Shown: positions 1-6,972 of the stretch, piece after piece | Position numbering within the stretch: the stretch's first letter is position 1 | Layout of the letters: each line of letters begins with the position of its first letter | Assembly (NCBI GenBank): GCA_030247725.1 | Contig: JAOTRT010000003.1 | Coordinates: forward strand, 372,001 to 436,000 | From: Candidatus Nitricoxidireducens bremensis | Lineage (GTDB): Bacteria > Pseudomonadota > Gammaproteobacteria > Burkholderiales > Rhodocyclaceae | DNA: 64,000 nt | Reading direction: 5' to 3' | Made by a program: the position numbers and the translations under genes | Notes under the pieces: model-generated | Database searches by the model: none | What the model was told of the DNA's origin: nothing | Seen by the model: the letters and a program-made list of their open reading frames with translations, nothing else

Positions 1-518
1 AAGGGGAGGCGGTACGCCAGGAGATCTACGGCGTCATCAATCCGGCGAACCAGGTGTATTGGCTATCCACCAGCGCGGGCCGCGTGCGGGACGGCGAGAA
101 CGGAGCCTCCGTCGTGCTGTCCTTCAGCGACATCACCGAGCGCCGCAACGGCGAAGAACGCCTCAAGGTCGTCGGTGCGGTCTTCGACAACAGCGTGGAA
201 GCCATCATGATCACCGACGGCAACAACCGCATCGTCTCGGTGAACGGGGCCTTCGCCGAGATCACCGGCTACACGCTGGACGAGGTGGTCGGCAAGACGC
301 CGCGCCTGCTGTCCTCGGGCAAGCACGATGCGGCCTTCTTCAAGGACATGTGGCAGGGCCTCGCCGCCACCGGCCGCTGGCAGGGCCAGGTGTGGAACCG
401 CCGCAAGAACGGCCGCCCCTACCTGGCCTGGTTGTCCATCTCCGCGGTGCGCGATGCGGAAGGCAGCGTCGCCCAGTACGTCGCCCTGTTCTTCGATATG
501 GGCGAACCGCGCGCCTGA
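1..518 (+). CDS. PAS-domain signalling protein, C-terminal part
   Basis: The reading frame is open from the left edge, so the start lies outside the window. The visible 171 or so residues carry the end of one PAS/PAC unit (SFSDITERRNGEERL) followed by a complete PAS domain with the usual NGAFAEITGYTLDEVVGKTPRLL core and a PAC-like tail (WNRRKNGRPYLAWLSISAV). The protein stops directly after this PAS domain with no kinase, GGDEF or EAL module. Such repeats usually sense redox state or small ligands, but the ligand cannot be read here. The true output domain, if any, must be N-terminal to what is visible. Confidence 0.85.
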   Translation, partial: GEAVRQEIYGVINPANQVYWLSTSAGRVRDGENGASVVLSFSDITERRNGEERLKVVGAVFDNSVEAIMITDGNNRIVSVNGAFAEITGYTLDEVVGKTPRLLSSGKHDAAFFKDMWQGLAATGRWQGQVWNRRKNGRPYLAWLSISAVRDAEGSVAQYVALFFDMGEPRA

Positions 519-618
519 AGGTTGCGGCGTCCAGGCGCCGCCGACTTCCGAGGCAACCGAGTCCAGCGGGAAACCGTGGCCTGTCCCCTATTGGCTGTAT
601 TGTTCTGCTATTGTTTTT

Positions 619-1017
619 TTATACCCAGTTTTCCAGCAACAACCCCGGTACGCGCTCGAATTCCCGCAGGTTGTTGCTAACCAGTGTCAGTCCCCGGCTG
701 CGGGCATGGGCGGCGATATGCAGATCATTGACGCCGATGGTCTGTCCGCTTTGCTCCAGCGCCGCCCGGATGTTGCCGTAGTGATAAGCCGCTTCCACCG
801 TATAAGGCAGAATGTCCAGGCGGCTACAGAAATCCTCGATCACATTCAGGTTATGCGCCGGATGCTGGCTCTTTTCCGCGCCGTGAATCAACTCGGCCAC
901 CGTGATGGCCGACACCGCCATGCGGCCCTGATGCCGGTTGAACGTCGCCAAGGCAGCCTGCGGGCGCTGCTTGATGACGTAAATGACGATATTGGTGTCG
1001 AGCAGATAGTGGATCAT
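619..1017 (-). CDS. vapC: VapC-type PIN-domain ribonuclease toxin
   Basis: The 132-residue protein has the PIN nuclease fold pattern. LLDTNI gives Asp7, the AELIHG helix gives Glu42, and GVNDLH gives Asp98, with SNN near 115; these are the acidic residues that bind Mg or Mn in VapC toxins. Family members cleave initiator tRNA or rRNA, but the target of this one is not visible. It follows its antitoxin by 3 bases. The flanking DNA is less GC-rich than the surrounding genes, which fits horizontal acquisition. The toxin looks intact. Confidence 0.9.
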   Translation of the reverse strand: MIHYLLDTNIVIYVIKQRPQAALATFNRHQGRMAVSAITVAELIHGAEKSQHPAHNLNVIEDFCSRLDILPYTVEAAYHYGNIRAALEQSGQTIGVNDLHIAAHARSRGLTLVSNNLREFERVPGLLLENWV

Positions 1018-1020
1018 GTG

Positions 1021-1254
1021 CTACAGCGACTCGCGTTCCGGCTGCTGCTGACTGGCGCGCTCGGCCATGAAGTCCTCGCTTGCGGTCTGGGCACCGAGAA
1101 AGAAACTGTCCCACGCCTGTTCCGCCGGGGCGATGACCCGTTCCTGCCCGACGACACGGACCTCCACTTTTTTGACGCCATCGGGAAAGCGCATTTCCGC
1201 CGGCAGGCGAACCGCCTGGGTGCGATTGTTTGTGAAGACGGTACTCGTGGTCAT
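1021..1254 (-). CDS. vapB: VapB-type antitoxin (AbrB/MazE fold)
   Basis: This 77-residue protein begins with the typical VapB swapped-hairpin signature NNRTQAVRLPAEMRFPDGVK, which binds DNA as a dimer. Its C-terminal half is acidic and polar, as expected for the part that wraps the toxin (ASEDFMAERASQQQPE). It directly precedes the PIN toxin, and the order antitoxin then toxin matches the family. A GGGAGG ribosome binding site lies just upstream of the ATG. Autoregulation is likely through the dyad in the promoter. Confidence 0.88.
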   Translation of the reverse strand: MTTSTVFTNNRTQAVRLPAEMRFPDGVKKVEVRVVGQERVIAPAEQAWDSFFLGAQTASEDFMAERASQQQPERESL

Positions 1255-1266
1255 GGTGACCTCCCA

Positions 1267-1312
1267 GAGTGCAATATACGCTCACTATATACACTCATCC
1301 CGAGATTGACAA
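1267..1312 (-). promoter_or_regulatory. vapBC promoter with overlapping operator dyad
   Basis: On the minus strand TTGTCA (1312-1307) and TATAGT (1289-1284) are 17 bases apart, a near-consensus sigma-70 promoter. An imperfect inverted repeat lies over the -10 region: GAGTGCAATATA (1267-1278) facing TATATACACTC (1286-1296) on the plus strand. This is the expected position for VapB or VapBC autorepression. The match is seen directly; the repressor assignment is inference. Confidence 0.65.
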
Positions 1313-1529
1313 ACGTTTCACGCCGGTCGCAGGAAAGGGCAGGAAACCAATCGAATCCCGGCAGGAATCCGTGGTTCCCATTACGCCCGGTGCGCACTAT
1401 TCGGCGCGCGAGCCGATGCCGATGGAATGCGACATGGAGCTGGTGCACCAGTTCCGTCGGCTCAGCACCGACCACCGCCAGGCGGTGCGCGAGATGGTGC
1501 TGACGCAGTTGCGCGAGCAGCGCAAGTAG
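1269..1529 (+). CDS. Doubtful small ORF, possible regulator remnant
   Basis: This 86-codon frame starts inside the vapBC operator, so the ATG at 1269 is unlikely to be the true start; ATG 1416 would give a 37-residue product. The C-terminal stretch ELVHQFRRLSTDHRQAVREM resembles the tail that follows the helix-turn-helix in many XRE-family repressors. No DNA-binding domain is present. It may be the end of a decayed regulator left by the insertion of vapBC, or a chance frame. I see nothing else in 1255-1565. Confidence 0.3.
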   Translation: MQYTLTIYTHPEIDKRFTPVAGKGRKPIESRQESVVPITPGAHYSAREPMPMECDMELVHQFRRLSTDHRQAVREMVLTQLREQRK

Positions 1530-1565
1530 CGTGCGGACCGGCGGTTGCCGATCCGCCGCGGATTC

Positions 1566-2132
1566 TCAGAGCGGTTTCTTCAGGGTGATGGCGCCGCGGA
1601 TCTCCGCCGCGCCGTAGCCGATGGCCTTGTCCTCGGGGTAGAGCGCATCGAGCTTGGCTTTGACGGCCGGCGTGATGCGGTCGGCGGTGCCATGGCAGCT
1701 TAGGCACAGGTCCTGGGTCGGCAGGGCCTTCATGTAGCGGTAGACCTTCTTGTCGCCCTCGGCTACCACCTCGCCTTTTTCCAGGGAGGTCGGCTTCTCG
1801 CCGGCGGCGGTTCGCTTGTCGAAATCCTCCAGCACGCTCCGCTCCCAGGCGTCGGGTACGGCCTTGGGATTGCGGTTCTTCAGGCTCACGCGGCGGATGC
1901 CCCAGCCGGTCTCGGCCGAGGCGGCAGCCGCCATCTTCGGTGCCCGCTCGCGGCAGACCTCGATGGCGCCTTCCGGACCACCCTTCTTGATTTCCTCGTC
2001 CAGCACTTTCAGCAGCTTGGGCGGAATCGAAGTCGCCACCTTGCGCGCCTCGTCGAGGAGGGCGGCATCGTCGGCGGCAAAGGCGGGGGCGGCCAGGGCG
2101 GCGGCCAGCAGGGCGGTGAGCAGTCGGTTCAT
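1566..2132 (-). CDS. Tll0287-like (DUF3365) periplasmic c-type heme protein
   Basis: Starting at the internal ATG gives a clean signal peptide (MNRLLTALLAAALAAPAFA) and a 188-residue product. A longer frame reaching 2192 has no sensible N-terminus. One heme-attachment motif CLSCH is at residues 143-147, preceded by the DUF3365 pattern of an N-terminal helical bundle and a segment ending VYRYMKALPTQDLC. Family members are periplasmic heme sensors or single-heme cytochromes; the redox partner is unknown. It lies 82 bases downstream of ubiJ on the same strand, so it may be read from the ubiquinone cluster or from its own promoter in that gap. Confidence 0.8.
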   Translation of the reverse strand: MNRLLTALLAAALAAPAFAADDAALLDEARKVATSIPPKLLKVLDEEIKKGGPEGAIEVCRERAPKMAAAASAETGWGIRRVSLKNRNPKAVPDAWERSVLEDFDKRTAAGEKPTSLEKGEVVAEGDKKVYRYMKALPTQDLCLSCHGTADRITPAVKAKLDALYPEDKAIGYGAAEIRGAITLKKPL

Positions 2133-2214
2133 GGCGGAGTCTCCGGTAGGGACAGGGTGGGCAAGTGTGCGCGGACTTCGGGAGCCTGACAAATGAATTT
2201 TTCCTAGTCGGGCA

Positions 2215-2784
2215 TCAGGACCGCAGACGGGCCAGATGCCGCTCCGCCCGCTCCACTTCCGCCTTAAAGGCGGCGATGTCGGCGGCGAAGACCGTCAGTT
2301 CGTCCTTGTGGGCGACGAGGGGATTTTCCTCGGTGACGTATTCGGCCAGGTTTTCGGCCAGATTGCGGGCCGCCTGTTCCTGCCAAGCGGCAAGGGAGCG
2401 CAGGGTGCCGGCGATCCGGTGGGCGGCGATGTCGCCGACGGCGCGGGACATGTCCTCCTCGTAATCCCAGCGCAGGTTGCGCAGAACGAAGGCCAGCTCG
2501 GTGGCGAACTCGGCGTTGCCTTCGACGCGGGCGGCCTGCAGAGCCTTTTCCCGTCCCTGGAGGGCGAGGAAAGGCGTCTCGGCGGGCAGGCTGACGACCA
2601 CGTCGGCGGACATCCCGCCGGTGGCCGGGGTCAGCAGACCGTCTTCGGCGATCTCGAAGTCCAGCTGCCAGGGCGGCATGGACATGCGCGCCCGGCGGCC
2701 GGCGAAGGGTGCCAGCCGGGCGCACGCCCAGGCCGACTGGCCGAGCACATGGTTGAGCCCGGCGACGAACACCCCTTCGATCAT
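2215..2784 (-). CDS. ubiJ: Ubiquinone biosynthesis accessory factor UbiJ (SCP2 domain)
   Basis: The ATG at 2784 overlaps the stop of the Tim44-like gene as ATGA, which decides this start over an upstream frame. The 189-residue protein has an N-terminal SCP2 sterol-carrier-like lipid-binding domain and a C-terminal amphipathic coiled segment (AADIAAFKAEVERAERHLARL). UbiJ holds hydrophobic ubiquinone intermediates in the soluble Ubi complex. It is in the expected order ubiE-Tim44-ubiJ, but ubiB, which commonly follows, is not found after it in this window. Confidence 0.85.
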   Translation of the reverse strand: MIEGVFVAGLNHVLGQSAWACARLAPFAGRRARMSMPPWQLDFEIAEDGLLTPATGGMSADVVVSLPAETPFLALQGREKALQAARVEGNAEFATELAFVLRNLRWDYEEDMSRAVGDIAAHRIAGTLRSLAAWQEQAARNLAENLAEYVTEENPLVAHKDELTVFAADIAAFKAEVERAERHLARLRS

Positions 2785-3638
2785 TCGTACTGCTGGATAC
2801 CGGCCACGACCCAACCGGAGGCCCCGTCCATCGGCTTGGTCAGGTGCCAGACCTCGTCGAAGTTCTCCGGCGCGGCGCCGGCCTCCTCGCGGATCAGGCC
2901 GTGGAAGCGGACGCTGACCACGTAGCGGCGGTCTTCCGTGGCGACGTCGAGCACTTCGGCATCCAGTTGCATGACGTCGGTTTCCTGCTTGGCACGGCCG
3001 CGCTCTTCATACTGGAGCTTGATCTCGGCGAACATCTCGGGGGAGGTGAAGGCGCGGATGTCGTCCAGGTTGCCGGCGTCGTTGGCGGCCTGGAGGCGGA
3101 TGAAGTTGGCCTTGGCATTGCGCACGAAACCGGCGACATCGAAGTCGGCGGGAATGTTTCCGCCACTGGCGGCAGGGGCCGCCGCACCACCGGCCGGCAT
3201 GGAGGCCGGTTCGAAGTGGGCGGGTGCGGGACCGGCATAGGCCATGCGGTTCTCGGGCTCACGCTTGCGCAGCAGCAGGCGCACGACGAAGAAGATCGCA
3301 CCGGCCAGCAGCACCATCATCAGGATGGAGGCGAAGCCTTCGCCGAGGCCGAAGTGGGACAGCAGGGCGGCCAGGCCGATGCCGGCGGCGATGCCGGCCA
3401 GGGGGCCGAGCCAGCGGCTCATGCCGGAAGGCTGGGGAGCGGCCTGGGGCGTGGCGGGCTTGGCCGGAGCGGCGGCAGGCGAGGTCGGCGCCGCCGGGGC
3501 GGCCTGGCGCTGCATCACGCCGGAATCCCGTTTCATGCCGGAGGACATGCCGCCGCCGAGGCGCTTGGCTTCGGCGTCGAAAACCGGCATGGCGAAGCCG
3601 ATGAAGGCGGCGCAAAGGGTGAGGACGAACTTCTTCAT
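2781..3638 (-). CDS. Tim44-like domain membrane protein
   Basis: The 285-residue protein has an N-terminal signal or anchor sequence, a Pro/Ala-rich linker at about residues 45-75, and two hydrophobic segments at about 80-120. A Tim44-like domain fills the last 130 residues and ends GWVVAGIQQYE, a typical ending for the bacterial Tim44 family. The domain binds lipid membranes in mitochondria; the bacterial role is unproven. Its place between ubiE and ubiJ, with an overlap onto ubiJ, suggests a part in membrane assembly of the ubiquinone pathway, which is inference from context. Confidence 0.82.
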   Translation of the reverse strand: MKKFVLTLCAAFIGFAMPVFDAEAKRLGGGMSSGMKRDSGVMQRQAAPAAPTSPAAAPAKPATPQAAPQPSGMSRWLGPLAGIAAGIGLAALLSHFGLGEGFASILMMVLLAGAIFFVVRLLLRKREPENRMAYAGPAPAHFEPASMPAGGAAAPAASGGNIPADFDVAGFVRNAKANFIRLQAANDAGNLDDIRAFTSPEMFAEIKLQYEERGRAKQETDVMQLDAEVLDVATEDRRYVVSVRFHGLIREEAGAAPENFDEVWHLTKPMDGASGWVVAGIQQYE

Positions 3639-3665
3639 GGATGCGTCTCCTTGGTGATTGTTGGT

Positions 3666-4397
3666 TTAAAGCTTGTAACCGCGGTGCAGGGCAACGACGC
3701 CCGCCGTCAGGTTGAAGTATTCGACCCGCTCCAGGCCCGCTTGTTCCATCATGGATTTCAGGGTTTCCTGGTCCGGGTGCATGCGGATCGATTCGGCCAG
3801 ATAGCGATAGCTATCGGCGTCGGCGGCGATCTTCTGGCCCAGCCAGGGCAGGATCTTGAAGGAATAGAGGTCGTAGGCCGGGCCCAGGGGCTCCCAGACC
3901 TTGGAGAACTCCAGCACCAGCAGGCGTCCGCCGGGGCGCAGCACGCGGCGCATCTCGGCCAGGGCCACATCCTTGTGGGTCATGTTGCGCAGGCCGAAGG
4001 CGACGGTGACGGCGTCGAAATAGTCGGACGGGAAGGGCAGCTTCTCGGCGTCGCACTGGGCGGTGGGGGCGATGACGCCCTCGTCGAGGAGCCGGTCGCG
4101 GCCCCGCGTGAGCATGGCGTTGTTGATGTCCGTGAGCCAGACCTGGCCGGTGGGGCCGACGCGCTTGGCGAAGGCGGAGGACAGGTCGGCGGTGCCGCCG
4201 GCGACATCGAGTACCCGATCGCCGGTACGGACGCCGGAAACCTGGATGGTGAACGTTTTCCACAGGCGATGGAGGCCCATGGACATAAGGTCGTTCATCA
4301 GGTCGTACTTGTTGGCGACCGAGGAGAAGACGCCGCGCACGCGCTTGGCCTTCTCGTGTTCGGGGACGGTCTCGAAGCCGAAATGGGTTTCGCTCAT
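3666..4397 (-). CDS. ubiE: Ubiquinone/menaquinone C-methyltransferase UbiE
   Basis: UbiE transfers a methyl group from S-adenosylmethionine to carbon 2 of the demethoxy-benzoquinol ring in ubiquinone synthesis (and to demethylmenaquinol where present). The 243-residue length fits the family. SAM-binding motif I reads [12 protein letters not shown] at residues 62-73, the N-terminal [14 protein letters not shown] block is typical, and the ending [16 protein letters not shown] is diagnostic. It follows the DUF971 gene by 24 bases and precedes the Tim44-like gene by 27 bases, so an operon is likely. Confidence 0.96.
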   Translation of the reverse strand: MSETHFGFETVPEHEKAKRVRGVFSSVANKYDLMNDLMSMGLHRLWKTFTIQVSGVRTGDRVLDVAGGTADLSSAFAKRVGPTGQVWLTDINNAMLTRGRDRLLDEGVIAPTAQCDAEKLPFPSDYFDAVTVAFGLRNMTHKDVALAEMRRVLRPGGRLLVLEFSKVWEPLGPAYDLYSFKILPWLGQKIAADADSYRYLAESIRMHPDQETLKSMMEQAGLERVEYFNLTAGVVALHRGYKL

Positions 4398-4421
4398 GGA
4401 CGTTTCCGGATATGGGGGCGG

Positions 4422-4844
4422 TCAGTGCTTGCCGCAACCCCCGCCCGACTTGGGCGGCAGGGTGGTGCTGTCGATGTCGCGGCTGGCGCCGGCGGCTTCG
4501 AGGCGGTCCAGGTAGGACTGCCAGTATTCCTTCTGGTGCAGGCCCAGGTCGTAAAGGGTGTCCCAGGAATAGATGCCCGAATCGTGGCCGTCCGAGAAGC
4601 TCGGCTTGACGGCGTAGTTGCCGACGGCGTCGAGGGCCTGGATGTCCACGTTGCGCTTGCCGGTCTGCAGGGTCTCCTGGCCGGGGCCGTGGCCGCGCAC
4701 CTCGGCGGAGGGGCTGAAGACGCGCAGGTATTCGTAGGGCAGCTTGAAATGGCTGCCGTCGTCGAAAGTGATTTCCATCAGTTTCGACTGCTGATGCAGC
4801 TTGATCTCGGTGGGAATGGGGATTTGCTTGTCCAGGCCGGCCAT
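4422..4844 (-). CDS. DUF971 protein (gamma-butyrobetaine hydroxylase-like N-terminal domain)
   Basis: The start at 4844 gives a 140-residue product beginning MAGLDKQIPIPTEIKL; the longer frame overlaps the phoB leader. The DUF971 fold is evident in LMEITFDDGSHFKLPYEYLR and the central SDGHDSGIYSWDTLYDLG. The C-terminus ends GGGCGKH, a Gly-rich tail with one Cys and a His that could bind metal. Stand-alone members occur near Fe-S assembly and quinone genes; no enzymatic activity is established. It is the first gene of the ubiE cluster and diverges from phoB. Confidence 0.8.
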   Translation of the reverse strand: MAGLDKQIPIPTEIKLHQQSKLMEITFDDGSHFKLPYEYLRVFSPSAEVRGHGPGQETLQTGKRNVDIQALDAVGNYAVKPSFSDGHDSGIYSWDTLYDLGLHQKEYWQSYLDRLEAAGASRDIDSTTLPPKSGGGCGKH

Positions 4845-4900
4845 GGCTGTTTCTCTGTCCTGTGGGGCGGCTATCATAGCGCAGTCGTTCCGGCGCGTCC

Positions 4901-4934
4901 TTGTCACAAAATCTTCATCCCGTCGCAATAGACT
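4901..4934 (+). promoter_or_regulatory. Pho-box-like site and -10 of phoBR
   Basis: TTGTCAC (4901-4907), AAAA and TCTTCAT (4912-4918) give the 7-4-7 direct-repeat layout of a PhoB binding site, with the second half weaker. TAGACT at 4929-4934 sits where a -10 hexamer belongs when the Pho box replaces the -35. This suggests that phoBR is autoregulated under phosphate limitation, as in other proteobacteria. The match is by eye. Confidence 0.5.
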
Positions 4935-4963
4935 GCCGCCATCCCATCGCCCAACGGATCTCC

Positions 4964-5662
4964 ATGCCCGCCCGCATCCTCGTTGTCGAAGACGAACCGG
5001 CCATCCAGGCCCTCATCGCGGCCAACCTCAAGCGCGCCGGCCACGAGGCCATCGCCGCCCTCGATGCCGAGACGGCGCGCCGCCAGGTGGACGAGGTGCT
5101 GCCCGATCTGGTGTTGCTGGACTGGATGCTGCCGGGCATGAGCGGCCTGGAGTTCGCCCGCCGCCTGCGCGCCGAGCCGCGCACGCGCCATGTGCCCATC
5201 ATCATGCTGACGGCCCGGGGCGAGGAAGGCGACAAGGTCCAGGGCCTCACCACCGGCGCCGACGATTATGTGACCAAGCCCTTCAGCCCGAAGGAGCTGC
5301 TGGCCCGCATCCAGGCCGTACTGCGCCGCCAGCGGCCCCAGGCCGCCGAGGATGCGGTCGAGGTGGGCGGCCTCAAGCTGGACCCGGTGACCCACCGGGT
5401 CACGGCGGACGGCAAGGCCGTCAGCCTGGGACCGACGGAATTCCGCCTGCTCCATTTCCTCATGACCCATGCGGAGCGGGTCCACAGCCGGGTGCAGCTG
5501 CTCGACCAGGTCTGGGGCGATCACGTCTTCGTCGAGGAACGCACGGTGGATGTCCATATCCGCCGCCTGCGGGCCTCCCTTGAGGCGACGGGACACGACG
5601 CCCTGATCCAGACGGTGCGCGGCAGCGGCTACCGCCTCTCCGCGGAGCCGGCCGCCGAGTGA
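4964..5662 (+). CDS. phoB: Phosphate regulon response regulator PhoB
   Basis: The 232-residue protein starts MPARILVVEDE; a longer frame from 4901 runs through the Pho box and is rejected. The receiver domain has the acidic pair Glu9/Asp10, phospho-acceptor Asp53 (LLDWMLPG), Thr83 and Lys105 (VTKPF). A winged-helix OmpR/PhoB DNA-binding domain follows, with the ERTVDVHIRRLR and VRGSGYRL signatures. It is coupled by a GTGA overlap to a PhoR-like kinase. The usual phoU and pst genes are not in this window, so the phosphate role rests on family similarity and the Pho-box-like leader. Confidence 0.92.
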   Translation: MPARILVVEDEPAIQALIAANLKRAGHEAIAALDAETARRQVDEVLPDLVLLDWMLPGMSGLEFARRLRAEPRTRHVPIIMLTARGEEGDKVQGLTTGADDYVTKPFSPKELLARIQAVLRRQRPQAAEDAVEVGGLKLDPVTHRVTADGKAVSLGPTEFRLLHFLMTHAERVHSRVQLLDQVWGDHVFVEERTVDVHIRRLRASLEATGHDALIQTVRGSGYRLSAEPAAE

Positions 5663-6972
5663 CGCCAGCGCTTGTAGACCTGATACGCGCCGCCCTCTGG
5701 CTGGTGTCGGCAACGGCCTTCGGCTGGATGCTGGACGGCACCTACGGCGCCCTCGTCGCCGTGCTCATCGCCGCCTCCTATCTGGTGGCGCGTCATCTGT
5801 GGCAGCTGACCCAGCTGATCCGCTGGGCGCGCCAGCCCCTGGGCACCGAGACGCCGTCCGCCGGCGGGCTCTGGGGCGAGGCCTACGCGGCCCTGCATCG
5901 CCGCGCCCGCTCCGCTGCCGAGCAGCGGGAGGAACTGGGCAAGCTGCTGGACCGTTTCCGCCAGGCCGCCGAAGTGATGCCCGAAGGCGTCGTCATCCTC
6001 GACGGCCATCGCAACATCGAGTGGATGAACGGCCGCGCCGAGGTGATCCTCAACCTGCAGCCGTCCCGGGACCTGGGCTCGCCCATCACCTACCTGCTGC
6101 GGGAACCGGAATTCCTCGCCTACATCGGCCACAGCAACCCGACGGGCTCCCTGGTGCTGCGCTCGGCGCGCAGCGCCGGCCAGACCCTGCAGATCCAGTC
6201 GGTGCCCTTTGCGGCGGGCCGCAGCCTGCTGCTGGTGCGCGACATCACCCAGCTCCAGAAGCTGGAGACCATGCGCCGCGACTTCGTCGCCAACGTCTCC
6301 CACGAACTGCGCACACCCCTCACGGTGGTGGCCGGCTTTCTCGAAACCACGGCGGAAGGCCTGACCGACCTGCCCCAGGAAGAAGTGCGCCAGTACCTCG
6401 ACATGGCCGGCGACCAGGCCAAGCGCATGCAGCGCCTCATCGAGGATCTGCTGACCCTTTCGACCCTGGAGACCGACGCGCCGCCGAGCGAGGAGTCCAT
6501 CGCCATGCCGGACCTGCTGGCGGAGATACGCGACGAAGCGGCGGCCCTGTCGGCCGGCAGGCACGAGGTGGTGCTGGAGAATGCGGGTCCGCCCCGGCTT
6601 TCAGGCAACTACAAGGAGCTGCGCAGCGCCTTCGGCAACCTGGCCAGCAATGCCGTGCGCTACACGCCGGCCGGGGGGCGCATCGTCATCGGCTGGCGGA
6701 ATGCGCCCGACGGCGGCGCGGCGTTCTCGGTGACCGACACCGGTCTCGGCATCGACGCGCGGGACCTGCCGCGACTCACCGAGCGTTTCTATCGGGTGGA
6801 TCGCGGGCGCTCCCGCGAGACCGGCGGCACCGGGCTTGGTCTCGCCATCGTGAAACACGTACTGGAGCGGCATCAGGCGAAGCTCGACATCGCCAGCACG
6901 CCCGGCGAGGGCAGCACCTTCACGGCGACGTTCCCCGAACGCCGCGTGACGCCGGATCAGGCGGGTTCGTAG
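5659..6972 (+). CDS. phoR: Phosphate regulon sensor histidine kinase PhoR
   Basis: The GTG start overlaps the phoB stop. The 437-residue kinase has two short transmembrane helices at about residues 10-45, almost no periplasmic loop, a PAS domain (about 95-195), a HisKA domain with phospho-accepting His215 (NVSHELRTPL), and a complete HATPase_c domain with N, G1 and G2 boxes (SNAVRYTP, DTGLGI, GTGLGLAIVK). The absence of a large sensory loop is typical for PhoR, which reads phosphate through Pst/PhoU. Its last 16 bases overlap the end of the convergent gene. Confidence 0.93.
   Translation: MTPALVDLIRAALWLVSATAFGWMLDGTYGALVAVLIAASYLVARHLWQLTQLIRWARQPLGTETPSAGGLWGEAYAALHRRARSAAEQREELGKLLDRFRQAAEVMPEGVVILDGHRNIEWMNGRAEVILNLQPSRDLGSPITYLLREPEFLAYIGHSNPTGSLVLRSARSAGQTLQIQSVPFAAGRSLLLVRDITQLQKLETMRRDFVANVSHELRTPLTVVAGFLETTAEGLTDLPQEEVRQYLDMAGDQAKRMQRLIEDLLTLSTLETDAPPSEESIAMPDLLAEIRDEAAALSAGRHEVVLENAGPPRLSGNYKELRSAFGNLASNAVRYTPAGGRIVIGWRNAPDGGAAFSVTDTGLGIDARDLPRLTERFYRVDRGRSRETGGTGLGLAIVKHVLERHQAKLDIASTPGEGSTFTATFPERRVTPDQAGS

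Noticed and set aside
2844..4931. A 695-codon plus-strand frame opposite ubiE and the Tim44-like gene
   Set aside because: It is antisense to well-supported genes and has shadow-type composition.
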